This document shows, piece after piece, positions 1-14,961 of a stretch of DNA of 64,000 nt. The DNA lies in the NCBI GenBank assembly GCA_011319805.1, contig SJRY01000228.1, forward strand, positions 372,001 to 436,000, read 5' to 3'. Under the pieces are notes generated by a model that was not told where the DNA came from, searched no databases, and saw nothing but the letters and a program-made list of their open reading frames with translations. Made by a program: the position numbers and the translations under genes. This DNA comes from Macrocybe gigantea (taxonomy: Eukaryota; Basidiomycota; Agaricomycetes; Agaricales; Callistosporiaceae). The first letter of the stretch is position 1, and every line of letters starts with the position of its first letter.

Positions 1-2087
1 CGTTTAATACAAAAATTTTGATCCGTCAGCAATCGCGACCAGAAGTGAAACACAACGTACCATGTTCGACGACCAACCGAACTGCCCGGTAACGAGGACG
101 CACGGCGAATCGGTGATGCGGTTCGAGACGACCACCTTCTCGACCTTGTCGCCAAGAGCATCCTTGACAGTCGAGCACAGGTCGGAATACTCCGCGACCT
201 CCTTCTCGCGCTCCTTCTTCTCCTCTTCAGTCTCCTCAAGCTCCAAGCCCTCCTTCGACACGCAGACGAGCTTCTTGCCCTCGAACTCCTTCAACTGTGT
301 AATCGCGTATTCGTCAATCGGGTCGACCAGCAAGAGAACTTCAAAGCCCTTCTTCTTGAGCACCTCCAGGAATGGCGAGTCCCTGACAGCTGCGAGCGAT
401 TCGCCCGTGAGGTAATAGATCGACTTTTGCACCTCGGGCATGCGAGCAATGTAATCTACATCTCGACGTCAGTAAGACCGCACTTTAGTTTACAGACGAA
501 CGAAAACTCACCCTTAAGCGAGGTTTGCTCATCCGTCGATTTCGTCGAGTAGAAGCGCAGGAACTCGGCGAGCTTGCTGCGATTCTGCGCATCCTCGTGA
601 ATACCGAGTTTGAGGTTCTTGCCAAAGGCTTCGTAGAACTTGTTGAAATTGTCCTTGTCCTCGGCGATCTCGCTGAACAGGTCGAGGCATTTCTTCACGA
701 TGTTCTTGCGGATGACCTTGAGAATTTTGTTTTGCTGCAGCGTCTCACGCGAGATGTTGAGAGGCAGATCCTCAGAGTCGACGATTCCCTTGACGAAGTT
801 GAGATATTCGGGGATGAGGTCCTCGCAGTCATCCATAATGAAGACGCGGCGGACGTAGAGCTTGATGTTATTGCGCTTCTTCTTGGACTCGAAGAGATCG
901 AAGGGAGCGCTAAGAAAACGATTCAGAAGCCTTGCTAAACGAGAGCAAATGACACCTACCGCTTTGGAACGAAGAGGATAGCCTTGAACTCGAGTTGACC
1001 CTCGACAGAGAAATGCTTGACGGCAAGGTGATCTTCCCAGTCGTTGGTCAAGCTCTTGTAGAAAGCAGCATACTCCTCGTTGGTAATGTCTTGAGGGTTG
1101 CGCGTCCAGATCGGTTTCGTCTTGTTAAGCTCCTCGTTTGTGACTTCCATCTCCTTGATCTTCTTGGTCTTCTTTTCCTTAGGCTTCTCCTCCTCATCTT
1201 CAACTTCCTCGATTTTTGACTCTTTCGATTCCTCCTCTTTGGCTTCTTCCTCATCCTCGACTTCCTGAATTAGCCATTAGTTTTTTTGTCTAGAGGAATG
1301 AAAGATAAAATGCAGCGCACCTTCTCAACCTCTTTAGTGACGGCGAGCTGGATAGGATACGAGATGAACTCGGAGTGCTTCTTCACAATGTCCTTGATCC
1401 TCTTCTCCTCGAGGTACTCGAGCTGATCCTCTTTGAGGAAGAGGCGAATCTCAGTGCCGCGGCCGAGGGGTTCGTTGACGGTGTCGAGAGTGATGGTGAA
1501 CGTGCCACCGGCAGCGGACTCCCAGATGTATTGCTCATCGTCGTTGTGTTTTGAGATAACTTGGACGCGCTCGGCTACGAGGTAGGCCGAGTAGAAGCCG
1601 ACACCGAATTGACCGATCATGGAGATATCGGCACCTGCGTTGAGTGCCTCCATGAAGCCCTGTCGAGAAGAGCCCGTGAAATGGTTCCTAAGCCTAGAAA
1701 TTCGAAGACCACCAACCTTTGTGCCAGACTTGGCGATGGTGCCGAGGTTGTTGACCAGATCGGCCTTGGTCATACCGATACCTGTGTCGCGAATCCTGAG
1801 GACCTTGTTCTCCTTGTCTGGTGTGATGCGGATGTAAAGATCCTTTCCAGTGTCGAGGACAGAAGGGTCGGTCAGGGACGCGTAGCGAATTTTGTCGAGT
1901 GCATCAGATCCATTAGAGATCAACTCGCGAAGGAAGATCTCCTTGTTGGAGTAGAAGGTATCTAGAGGCGAAGGTCGTCGTAAGATACAACTCGTCAAAG
2001 GGAAAAGACTACCCAGGGCCACTCACTGATAATCAAGTCAAGCAACTGACTGATTTCGGCTTGGAATCCAAAGCTTTCTGTTGCCAT
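1..2087 (-). CDS. HSP90: Hsp90 molecular chaperone (3' end outside window)
   Basis: Cytosolic ATP-dependent chaperone that matures kinases, receptors and other clients. The GHKL ATPase domain is clear: the start [20 protein letters not shown] runs into the E-L-I-S-N-x-x-D-A helix, then D-T-G-I-G-M and G-x-x-G-x-G-F-Y-S-A. A highly charged acidic linker lies around 1160-1264, followed by the middle domain and the start of the C-terminal domain. Exons read 2087-2027, 1961-1717, 1659-1321, 1264-960, 909-512 and 455-61, giving 581 codons in phase; bases 60-1 are the beginning of the next intron. A full-length protein has about 700 residues, so the dimerisation end is missing. Heat-shock-type elements lie about 165-230 bp upstream of the ATG. 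Identity is very secure. Confidence 0.97.
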
Positions 2088-2249
2088 TGCTGAGTCTCTA
2101 TAGACGCAATTATAAACTGCTTAGAACGTGTGAACGATGTGCAAGTGCGATGCTCACTTTTTTCGATGGAGATCGGTGGAGAAGAAGGGGGAGATGGACT
2201 GGCAAAAGATCTATCGCGTCTGAGTCCTTTATGTATCCCAATTTTTTGA

Positions 2250-2317
2250 TTCTCGAAAAATCCGAAACTTGCCTTTTTTGGGGAAGGGAAAGTGATAGGT
2301 GTAGAACGTTCTCGAAT
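2250..2317 (-). promoter_or_regulatory. Heat-shock elements upstream of HSP90
   Basis: Positions 2304-2316 read GAA-cg-TTC-tc-GAA, a perfect three-unit heat-shock element in alternating orientation. Positions 2250-2257 hold a second TTC-tc-GAA pair with another GAA at 2264-2266. They are 165-230 bp upstream of the HSP90 ATG, where Hsf1 would be expected to bind. Whether they lie in the promoter or in the 5' UTR is unknown because the transcription start was not determined. Confidence 0.6.
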
Positions 2318-3096
2318 CTTTTCCTCTACGTTGTTTAGGCATGCCGCGTCCGAATACACATATCGACTTGTATTCTTCTTTCTTGTTCTCAAAATTTTAA
2401 GAATCAAATACCTACTCGATACCACGCCTCTTTCAAGGGGTTTTATCGCTACATACCTCCACGATGGTGGACTAGACATAGAAAGTCTATTCTAGAATTG
2501 CAGCCACGTGGCTGATCGATCAAGGAGCTGCAGGCCAAGGCATCTCGAGAAAACGAAGGCGCATTACGTCTGAAATTATTATGATTCACCAGCTCAATAA
2601 CACCACGCAGCCTGCGCGTACATCTGTGGAGCATGACGGCAAAAGGAAATATAGTTGTTTCTTAGAAGACCGTATCTTCGTCGGAAGTGATGGTCAACTC
2701 TCTGTGACACTCGGGCTGCCTCAATTAATAACGAGCTATTCCGTCTGCGGCTGAGATTCGACTTCCTTGGACGAAATGCCATCTACGAATGCGCGTGTCG
2801 TACTCGAGAAGGCAAATTAATCACTCTCGTGGACAAAGCGACTGTCAGAGTTTGCAACTAAAATCGGTCAACACCGTCAATCGAGCAACCACATCCGGAT
2901 CCATTTCTCATGAATACCGACACATCATGCGATGACCTCTATGTTCGGACCAAATTTCTCCTATGGTGGTACTTGCAAGAATCTTTGGTTTAGGCTCCGA
3001 CCTGCTGGCGACCCTTAGTTCGGCTCATTCGGAGACTTTTAACCATATGTGCAAATTGCGGCAACCGTTCAATCTCCATCACTCTGTCAAGCCACC
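2318..3096. other. Divergent intergenic region, HSP90 / FMO
   Basis: About 780 bp with no convincing coding region. Short ORFs on both strands have no recognisable protein features. It presumably holds the HSP90 upstream region and the FMO promoter. The FMO start is embedded in an optimal GCCACCATGG context at 3091-3100. Confidence 0.5.
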
Positions 3097-5317
3097 ATGG
3101 CAATCCCTGAACAGTCACTTCATGGCAAACGCGTTGGCATCATCGGCGCGGGTGCTGCTGGTCTCATAACTGCGCATGTCCTTTCTCAGGACGGCTTTGA
3201 CGTTCAAGTCATTACGCGAGACGAGACTCCAGGTGGCGTATGGGCGAAAAAACGCATTTATCCCGGCCTCCAGATAAACAAGTGAGTTTCGAGTAGCTCT
3301 CTTCATACATAGATTTCGTTCAACTTCAATTTTTTACACCTCACCAGCGTGCACGGAGAATTCAGATTCTCTCCACTCGTCATGCCTTTACCGGCAAGGG
3401 CTTCTGAGAGCGGCGGACGCCTTACAGGTGACGACATGTGCGCTTATATGGAGAAATTTGCGGATATATTTGTTCGCGATAAAATCCAATTCAACACGGA
3501 AGTCCTTGAATTGAGGCGAGTTAGTGACCATGGTTGGGTTGTAAGGACAAAAGACGTTCGTGATGGCTCTGAGAGTGAGCTTGTTTTTGACCGACTGGTT
3601 TTATGCTCTGGGGTAAAACTTTGCGAGTTCTGGGACCCTACCGAGCTTAATCGTTGCTACAGGGATGCAGCAGACCAAATATACCCGAGGATTTTTCTGC
3701 TGCCGCCGTGAAAAAAGCGAATTATCGTGGCATGGTTGTCCATTCGGCGCAATTCAAGTCTAGACTAGACGACATCCTCGAGAAGACACGACCTTTCCCC
3801 GATCGGGACCAAGCAAATATAGTCATCGTAGGCGGCGGAAAGTCCGCGCAAGAGTACGGACTAATTGCTTCCCCGAAGGATTCCTCTTCTATCTGACTTT
3901 AATTCTGCGTCGAAGCATTGCAGCTTATCTTGCCAATGAAGGACGCAAAGTGACCACAGTGTTTGAGAAAGCCGATGCCGTACTAGCAGTGTCTACACCT
4001 CTGCCTGACTTCATCCGGCGAAGCAGGTTGTGCATCAACGTCCTTTTGACTTTGCTTAAATACTAAGAAACATCGTCCCTAGATTCCTAGGTATCTTGTC
4101 ACCACACATAGAGCTGAGAACGAGACTGGAGTATGTTTTTTTTTAATCTATTGTTCCAAGCATAATCCAACTCATGCTCGACGAAGACGCTTCTTGCATA
4201 CGACGTGGCTCGGGAGCAAAATAGTGCACTTCATTTGGGATAAAATTTCTCAAACTTCTGTAGGCGGGCGCTTATAATGTCCGGGCCTACTGATGTTTAA
4301 TCTAGCTTGGTCTTACAGCTTGACGCTCTCCGTCTGCCAAAAGATTCTCCCTTGCGAAACATCCACTCATTATTCTGGGACATACGCACAAATGATGAGG
4401 GTGTTTACCGTCCCAACGGTTTCCACAGTCTCGTGAATGCTGGCCAAATACATGCCATAGCACCTGCACGAGCTAAATTTTTTGCGCAAGATGGAAAATC
4501 CATTTTGCTCAGCAACGGGAAGTCAATTCCCGCGGACATTTTGATTCTGGCAACGGGTTACGCATCCTCCTGGACCAGTTTGTTTGACGGTGTGTATTTT
4601 ATCTCGTCTCCTGCTTCGGTTTCGGTGCTCTTATTTGATATGTGCAGAGAGTACAGCTGAGGAGATAGGTATCAATAGACATCCGCCGTCGATGGAAGTG
4701 AAAGACACGTGGAACTACACAAGTCTCGCTTACCCGCCTGGCCATTCAGAGAGGGAGCAGTGGGCATCGTCGATATACCGTGGGCTTGTTCCCGCCAATA
4801 ACCTCCATAAACGCGATTTCGCGATCAATGGTGCAGTCGTGCGTAAAAACAGGCTTACCACTTTCCATATGAACAGACCTAACGTCCTTGGTACAGTTCA
4901 CAACCAACAATGGCTATGTGTATGAGGTGTCGGCCCATTGGATATCTTCTTACTTTCTCGAGGACAACATGCGTCTCCCAAAGTCCCCTGAGGAGGCTAT
5001 GGTGCTCGCGGAGCGTAACTCTGCATGGTTAAGAAAGAGATTCCCAGATATGTTGTTGTGGGTGAATGAAAGCTATAGCAGCAATCTGGCATTCTGGGAG
5101 TATGTTTTTTCACCACTTCAGCAGAGCATAACTGATCGTCGTGCATGTGGACAGCTGGCCCCAAGCAGTTGATGAGCTCTTGGAAGACATGCATCTCCCC
5201 AGCCTGCGAAGCGGCGGGAACTGGCTCACTTGGCCTTTCAAGATCATCAGTCTCGATGAAATTGCCAACCTCGGCCAAGAGCGGCAGGGAAAGCGGCGAC
5301 CTGTGTCATACCCGTGA
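3097..5317 (+). CDS. Flavin-containing monooxygenase
   Basis: FAD- and NADPH-dependent oxygenase that probably N- or S-oxygenates a small molecule; the substrate is unknown. The N-terminus carries the FAD motif G-x-G-x-x-G (GIIGAGAAGL) followed by PGGVW. The FMO fingerprint Y-x-G-x-x-x-H-x-x-x-F appears as YRGMVVHSAQF, the NADPH Rossmann motif as VGGGKSAQ, and a late ILATGY motif is present. Ten exons fit: 3097-3281, 3348-3612, 3663-3853, 3916-4026, 4083-4130, 4187-4259, 4319-4589, 4648-4838, 4897-5099 and 5155-5317, for 1701 nt and 566 residues. The start sits in a perfect Kozak context. It converges on TSC1 with 125 bp between stops. It could serve secondary metabolism or general detoxification; no biosynthetic neighbours are seen. 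Confidence 0.9.
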
Positions 5318-5442
5318 AATCTATGGATGGAAAGTTGTCATATGCACATATTATTCCCGCTATATCAATATACATATATGATTTCATGAAAGGAAAGACG
5401 GTCGTGGCAAGGGTGCGTCGATTCGGTCGTAAAAATCGTGAA

Positions 5443-8320
5443 TTAGCCGTGCGGTTGCGATAACGGACTGGGTTTTCGCTCGGATGCAAGCCCTCGCCGC
5501 CCTTTCAGGACCTCGATCATTGCCCTCAGCTCATCCAGCTCATCCTTTAGCAGATTATTGTCGTCGCGCAACTTTTTGTTTGCCTTAATCATTTCAGATC
5601 TCTCGAGCTCGAATGCAGCGATCTCGGTCTCCGTTGGGTAACGTGCTTGACGTGCTTCGCGGGCGACTTGCGACAATTGAGCTTCAAGAGACTGAATTTG
5701 CCGACGACAGACGCTGCATAGAGCGTGTAAGATGCAGGAGGATCAATGCAATGATGGGGATGCGGCATACCGAAGGTGGTCGGTTAATTCCGTTTGAGAG
5801 TTCTCGTAACTCTCCAGACAAAGCTCCATCTTTTTGTATTGACTCTGCATAAGCTTCATCTGTTCTTTGGCATCGTTAAACTCTGCAAAGTCCGAGTCCC
5901 TGACTTGGATGTCAGAGAGAAAGGATAAACATTGGAGCTTCGCTACTCGCCATAGTCGCTGTAAATTGAGATGTTGTTCTATCTGTGTTTCATAGTCATG
6001 CAGTCGGTCTATCTTGTGTTGACTTTCCTTCTTCTGCGTTTCCAACTCGAAGACCTTCTTGGAGGCTTCAGCTAAAAGTTTGCTCTGAGCGGTGAAACGA
6101 GCCTGAGCACATGCAAGATCAGCATTCTCATATTTTCAGACCTCGCGAGGAGTTCTCACCTGAGCTTCCTTCTCTGCACTTCGCAATGCAGTCGCTTCTG
6201 AGATCCAAGACTTTTTTTCTTCTCGGAGCTCCTTTAACTTTTGCTGAAGTTCCGTATTCCAATCGGCATACTTGTCCTTAGCAGAGGAAGCTTGTTTTTT
6301 ATGGTCGCGAAGCTCTGCCTCGAGACGAATCACTTCTGCACGATATTTTCGAAGTTTGTTGTACTGACGGCCAACTCAAGGTCAGAAGGGAGAGTGCTTC
6401 ACTCAAATTTATGAGACATACCAAGCCTTGTCGTTCGTTCTCGGCACTTTTAGTCAGGACGCGATCTTCGTAAAGACGGCCGATGTGTTTGACATTTTCC
6501 CTCGAAAGCCACTGCTCGAAGTTGAGCTCATTCCTCAGAAGCAGTATCTCCCGTTGCAGTGACGATATAACTTGGATGATGTGGGGTGGAACGTCTCTAT
6601 TGTCGGATGACTGTTGCGAAGCAACGACCTCCGTCGCATGTGATTGCCTTGTGGGCGGGAATAACGCCGAAGACCATTGGGCACTCGGCTTCTGCACCTC
6701 CACGTTCAGATTTGATTTCAACGCTATCGAAGTATTGATCATATCATCGAGAGAAATGGTCGTTTTGGTTGTGGAAAGATCAATGGGGCGAATGGCTGCT
6801 GGAGAATTGTCCGGTTGTTCGTCATTGTGCGAAGCGTCGGCGGGGAGTTTAGTAGAAATTCCGAGAGCACTCGACCGCACATCGAGCATGATCGCTTCAC
6901 TTGTGATGCGCGAAACGTCGTAATGCGCCCAAAATTCAATTTCGGACAACTCAGCGGACGCGTCGCGCCAGATAAGAAGCGGATGGCAAACATGTTCGCG
7001 AATCAGACGCTGGTTCAGATATGAGAACCGCAAGACAGGCAAGGAAACAAACATATTCGCACCTCGCTTTTGCGTCGGATCTCATTTTCAGCAATGGCTT
7101 TGTCCCAATCTAGAGTATAAGGACTTGCAACGCCGCTGGACAGAAGATATTGACCCGGCCCACTAAGAAACTTTAGCACATTTGACGGGTATAAATAGTA
7201 CAACATCGTAAAATATGGCCGGGGAGAAGGTGGCGAGGAGGGGGTAGCATTAAAGGTCAATTCAAGTCTTTCCCACTGAAGACCTGGCCTGATAGGAAGG
7301 ACGTGATTGTTTTCTCGCTCTAGCTCCTGTTCGAACTCGGGGTCTGGGGGCTCGTCGGTGAGTGAATGAGATCCAGATGGAAGCCTCTCTTTCCAATGCA
7401 GCAACCTCGCCAAAACTGCGAGAAGTTTGGCGAGCATAACTTTGAGATCCCCACGCGCATGAACAGCAAAAATCGGAAGGAGTTTGACGAGCAAGGTGAG
7501 GCCAGCAGAGCAGACGGTCGACGAGTTGTCCAAAAGTAGGGACATTAGAACACTTGCCATCAGCGGATGGGTAGCCAAAATAGCGGGGGAGGTATCGAAA
7601 TATGGTGTTGAGGTGTACAAATTGAGCAGCATGAGCAATTGTAGTCGCGAGCCAGGATTAGCAAAATGAACGTATATTTCCGTAAATAGATCCTAAGGTC
7701 CATGAATTTTGGTAAGGTTGACATCTTAAAAAACCTTGAGACGTTACCTGAGGGCGCTCCGCCCCATACCTGAGAAGTATGTCCTCCAGGTTCAGCTTCC
7801 AATGCGTCCGCTTTTCTCGCTGTTCTGAGTCCAAGTCGGCCCACTCCAACACATCATCACCTGAGCTTTCATTGTATGCATCGAGGAGATATAGATCAAA
7901 CAATCGGCGCCGGAAGTCTCCCACTTTTTCCTGGTACACCTGTTCTGTCTTCTGCAATGCTGAGATTATGAGCTCTTTCGCGTGATTTATTGTCAAAGTC
8001 GGAAGCCTTGGCTCTCGCAAGGCTGGCCGAAGGACGACATCGAACCAAGACACGACCGAAGTGCAAGGTAGGATGGGGCCCAGGTGATAAAGAATCGCCA
8101 GGAAAATTTCCGTCTGATAGATGGAAGCGTGGTCGACAACGTCGTGATGAATTTGTTGCAACTCTTCCTCCAGGTGAAATAACAGCACTTCGGCTTCTGG
8201 GGACGAGGAGCACTCGAGGACGAACTCGTCAACATAGCTGAGGAGATCTGTTATTGGAAGTGCATCAGGCGCAGATTCAAGCGCTGCGCGAACGTATCGG
8301 GGAAGAGTGGATATCTGCAT
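5443..8320 (-). CDS. TSC1: Hamartin homologue (TSC1)
   Basis: Scaffold of the TSC complex, which with tuberin inhibits Rheb and so restrains TORC1. The N-terminal half matches the hamartin fold, most clearly T-H-P-L-M-A-S-V-L followed by LLLDNSSTVCSAGLTLLVKL and a histidine-rich stretch ending W-K-E-R. The C-terminal third is coiled coil rich in Glu, Lys and Leu. Exons 8320-7748, 7692-7063, 7009-6422, 6363-6160, 6102-5771 and 5713-5443 sum to 2598 nt, 865 residues. The start at 8320 was chosen because the conserved region begins there; an in-frame ATG at 8482 would add 54 residues. The fifth exon may begin 24 bases earlier. Hamartin is absent from budding yeast, so its presence implies an intact TSC-Rheb branch here. 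Confidence 0.88.
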
Positions 8321-8627
8321 GCCCAGATGGCATTCATCCGTTCGCGGAAAGTCCAGGATGAGGTAAAGATTTGAAGACCTGTGTCGCTTTGTTAGGTTCC
8401 GAGGATCGCGACAAGCAGTGGCAAACATCTTTGCTGAAGGCTTCTCGTCATCGTCGCCAACGTCGAGCTCGCCAGTTTCCACATTTTAAAAATCAGACGT
8501 GAGTACCAGCCTGATTCTGCATTTGAGAGCTGTCAGGAGTAAAAATGCTTGGTGACACTTGTGGAATGCGGTTGGATGGATGTGGACCCTGGAACCTGGA
8601 TGACTTACTCTCTTTTCCACGTTCCAG

Positions 8628-9389
<762 letters not shown>

Positions 9390-9504
9390 TCCACGTCCCT
9401 TACGCTTGTCGCATTCTCTGTATCTATCATATTGATTGTCATCTCGTTTCAATACCCGATGCGCAAGCATTTCTGCACGTCATCGCAAGGGAGGGCAAAA
9501 AAAA

Positions 9505-10503
9505 TCATTTCAGTATTTCCCAACACCTAAGCTCTACATAATAATTTGATCGCTCCCATCCGTCCTGAACTATTTCAAGGCCCCGGCCGATGTATGAATC
9601 CCCAGCGTCTAGTCTAGGCCCAACCCTTATGCTCATGTCCTCACAAACACTCTGGACAAGTCCAGAAAGCTCTCCTTTTGCGAACATGTGGTAATATCTC
9701 TCAAATATCTGAGGTTGTGCCTGCTTCTCTGTGGCCCTTTCGTCCACTTTATTCAAGACCCAGGGAACGACGACGTCTTGGCCAACGGATCCTGCTGTTC
9801 CACTAATGGTCGGTATCTTTCGTTTCGACAACTCATCTTGTTCTATCGCCCAGACGTAGATCAGAACTCGGCCATGGGTGGGCACGATCTGCTCGAGCAA
9901 ACGCTGGATGAGGTTGTCAGAATTTTTATTGATCGGACCCTTCGACGTTATTACCTTAACAGCAGCCTTCCTCCTTTCCACGGTGGCAAGATGGTGTATA
10001 GTTGCTATTGAGATGGCGTAGTCCTGTGTTCATGGGGGGCGATATAGCTTGACAGATCTTCTAAGAAGTGTTAGCTGAGCACATACGAATGCACCTGTTC
10101 TCCAACCGCTCCCCAACACATCTCCCCGAACGACATCTCTGACGCACTTTGGACCCCCAGCGTTTTTTGCGATTTCAAGCAATTTTCGGCTTCTATCTAG
10201 CCCGATCGTGAAAATATCTCCTGGTCGTTCCGATGGCAAGGACAAGTATTTCCCATTCCCTGCCCCAGAATCCAAACCTATCCATCCAGTTGGGAGGCTA
10301 GAAATGAACGTAGCTATGATGGGCCATGGCTGGATTTTCAGGGTTTTGTCGATGGCCTTGCTGAATTTGATAGCTAGTCTCACCTTGTACCGCGTCGAAG
10401 AAAAATGGGAGGCGATCTCATCGTAGATTGCGTGGACATTCTTGTCTTCGTATGCCTGTGGATCTTCGTCCACGACAATGGCTTTAACGTCTCGCGCATT
10501 CAT
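9505..10503 (-). CDS. TRM9: tRNA wobble-uridine methyltransferase (Trm9 type)
   Basis: SAM-dependent enzyme that methylates carboxymethyluridine at position 34 of certain tRNAs, normally with Trm112. Two exons, 10503-10087 and 10023-9505, give 936 nt and 311 residues. Visible family features are the opening A-Y-E-D-K-N-V-H-A-I-Y-D-E-I-A-x-H-F, SAM motif I G-L-D-S-G-A-G-N-G-K-Y, the I-H-H-L-A-T segment after the intron, and the terminal G-W-E-R-S-N-Y-Y-V-E-L. Motif I usually reads G-C-G-N-G-K, so Ala for Cys is a mild variant. It lies 135 bp downstream of ALG13 on the same strand and converges on EGD2 with 115 bp between stops. Confidence 0.92.
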
Positions 10504-10638
10504 GTGTTATCGTCTTATCATGGACGTCGGAAGACAGGAAATGCAAACATTTTACAATGGAACCAAAGACAGTGATTCTCAATCATAATACAAAACAACG
10601 AAGAGTCCTGGCGACACCTGGCATAAACGTTGAAACTA

Positions 10639-11260
10639 CTATAAGTACCCCATTTCTTCATCCAAGATCCTGGCAAATTTGCTGCCGTCAAAAGGAGGAA
10701 ACGGCACAATAGATGATGTGTCGAATTCAGCAATGACTCGAGGCAGATCTCTGGAATTGGAGATGGGGACTTGCGACGAGATCAGCCAGAGATCAGACTC
10801 ACGAAACTGTCGAGGAACGCAAGTGGCCAAGATCACTTAAAGCGACGGCCAGTTCTTCTTGATGGTTGTGCAGTAGTGTTGGGTTCGGGACTGCAATCAT
10901 AGGCTTTCCGAGCCTCAACACTTCGAGAATAGTACCAGAGCCTGGTGCAACATGAGTTCTGTCGAGGAATTTCTGAGAACAAACAAACTTGCCTGCATGG
11001 CTAATGACAAGGTCCGCTCGCTGGTAGTCATCTTGTAATGAGGGCTTGAATCTCCAAACCTCTATATTCACTCCATCTCGTTCTAACGACAATAGCCTTC
11101 CTCCTGCAAGGGAAGAAGAGTGCTCAAAATCGGAGTTTCCGGATTGGACTACGAGCTCGGTGTAGCCCTTTTCACGCAAGCTAGACAGCACGGAAGTAGA
11201 AAAGACGGACTGAATGAGGGAGTCGAACTTTGTCGAGCCCACGGTGACAAATGTGAGCAT
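10639..11260 (-). CDS. ALG13: UDP-GlcNAc transferase catalytic subunit Alg13
   Basis: Cytosolic catalytic subunit that, with membrane Alg14, adds the second GlcNAc to dolichol-PP-GlcNAc in N-glycan assembly at the ER. The GT28 fold is plain: M-L-T-F-V-T-V-G-S-T-x-F-D at the start, D-L-V-I-S-H-A-G-S-G-T-I-L-E, then K-P-M-I-A-V-P-N, H-N-H-Q-E-E-L-A, and a C-terminal FPPFDGSKFARILDEEMG. Exons 11260-10993, 10941-10803 and 10750-10639 sum to 519 nt, 172 residues, the usual length. The first intron starts GCAAGT, a GC-AG intron that joins SHA to GSG exactly. It is divergent from PRO3 over only 110 bp. Confidence 0.95.
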
Positions 11261-11370
11261 CCCTGGCCGAACACGATCGATCAGCGACTATTGTATCCGA
11301 TAAGATGTAACGGTTGCATTCTACACTATTTCAATCCCTCCTTTACTCGAAACCAAAAAGAAAACGTGTC

Positions 11371-12588
11371 ATGGGTTACACTCTCTGCGTGCTAGGTATT
11401 TTGACTAGCTATCCTTTCAGCACCATACTCAGACCCACGCCAGGATGCGGGACGATGGGCATCGCCATCTTGTCAGGGGTCGTCGACAGCCTCGATTCGA
11501 CAGGTCGTCAAGCCAATGGCGTGCATGTTAAGAAGTGGGAGTCGCACACGCCCGGCACCGTCACACCGACGGGGCCCCCGGACGCGACTGTGCCGACCAG
11601 GTTCATTGCCTGTGTCAATCGCGAAACGACTGCCCAAAAGTTGCGAGCCACTTTTGGAAATCTAGGCCATCTGGGATCCAGCATCGAGGTTGTCGCTGGA
11701 CAAAACGTCGCGTCGGTCAAGCAAGCCGATGTCGTTCTCCTATGGTACGTCGAGCCCGTGCCTGTTGTTGATTTCCATGTCCTTCACCGTCTTCGTAGCT
11801 GCAAGCCTCAACTCGCCCACATCATTCTGGACGAGTCCGAAATGAGAGAGGCTTTGGGAGGAAAACTTCTGATCAGCATCTTGGCTGGTGTCACAATAAA
11901 TCAGCTCTCAGAAATGGTGCTCCCATCCACCAAAGTTATCCGTGCCATGCCCAACACCCCTTGCAAAGTGTGTAATCATCTTACGTCTTTTCGCAGTTTC
12001 TCGCGTGGCTCTAAGAATCCTCTTCTGAACGCAGATCCGAGAAGGCATGACCGTTGTATCCACACTCAAACCATCTGCAGAGAACGTGACTGACGAAGCC
12101 ATAATCCTCAAAGTTTTCTCTTCTATCGGCAGATGTCGATTTTTGGATGAAAAGCACTTCGATGCCTGCACAGCCTTGTCAGGCTCCGGGCCCGCTTTCG
12201 CTTGCATATTCCTAGAAGCCATGGCGGATGGCGGTGTTATGATGGGGCTTCCTCGCGCGGAAGCACTGGAGTTAGCTTCACAGAGTTAGTGATCTTGAAA
12301 GATTTCTCCTGGTCGGATTCTCAATCGTCGCCCCTTGTAGCTTTGCAAGGAGCCGCTCGTATGGTGCTACAGGGAGGCACACATCCCGCACAGCTCAAAG
12401 ATGCCGTAACCAGTAAGCAAAGGTTGTTGCCGTCCTATCAATATCACTCATCCCCTGGATCAGCCCCAGGAGGATGCACTATTGCCGGATTGCTCGCGAT
12501 GGAAGATGGCAAAGTTCGTTCAACCATTGCCCGTGCCATTCAAATTGCTACAGAAAGAGCATGCGACTTGGGCAAACCCAAACAATAG
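11371..12588 (+). CDS. PRO3: Pyrroline-5-carboxylate reductase
   Basis: NAD(P)H-dependent reductase for the last step of proline synthesis. Six exons (11371-11395, 11444-11744, 11799-11967, 12035-12284, 12341-12412, 12464-12588) sum to 942 nt, 313 residues. The first 25-nt exon and the second join inside the nucleotide-binding glycine loop, C-V-L-G-C-G-T-M-G. Further signatures are V-I-R-A-M-P-N-T-P, the A-L-S-G-S-G-P-A-F segment, and the C-terminal D-A-V-T-T-P-G-G-C-T-I-A-G-L. The start matches the family N-terminus. The short divergent promoter is shared with ALG13. Identity is secure. Confidence 0.95.
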
Positions 12589-13189
12589 GGGGTTTACGAT
12601 GCCGTTTTCATCAGTGTATTTACTCGGTATATGTACATCGGGATTTTTAAAATAGACGGATGATGTATCCTAGCACATCTTCAACTTCTCCATCACATCT
12701 AGAGAGAAATTAACATGTTGCAGGAGGTAAGCATAACCGAACAGTTCTTCTAGCTCCCGTAAAATGAGAACGAAGCGTGTGGGATGACTACGCTGTCCAG
12801 AGTGTCGGAGAGCAATCATTCGTGTTCTGACGCGTCACGCTCGTACAAGGGAAAAAGATATCAGTAATCTGTACAAACATTTTGTATTTGAACTAAACAG
12901 GCACGTTACGCATGTGTCCGCCATTATGAACCGTTCGCCTCTTCAACATGATATGAGACGAAAGGCAAACAATGGGGTCCAGAGTCGATCTAGCTCGGCC
13001 TGAATGAGCGCCAACCCGTGAACAGATGAGGGAAGACGCTAAAGTGAAAGGAGCATCGACTTCTCGTACGGCGTGCTTCAAGAGAATAGAATTGCAAAGC
13101 GTAAAATACAACAGAACTGTCAACTTTGTGGTCAGTTGCGCAAACCACAAAGCATAGGAGAGGCACGTACCAAGAGTATCACATCTATA
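12589..13189. other. Convergent intergenic region PRO3 / RPT3
   Basis: About 600 bp between the two stop codons, probably 3' UTRs of both genes. Short ORFs here lack recognisable domains or codon structure. No RNA gene was recognised. Confidence 0.5.
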
Positions 13190-14827
<1,638 letters not shown>

Positions 14828-14961
14828 GACGGAGGTGTTGTTGAATGGGGTGGAAGCTGACGCGGCTTGCAAGCACGCGTATTGATTACCAAAACGAGGC
14901 GTGAGAATATTTGGGTCTTGCTTCAGCTCATTCTTGACCAGGCCGTGGTGAGGACAGGGAA

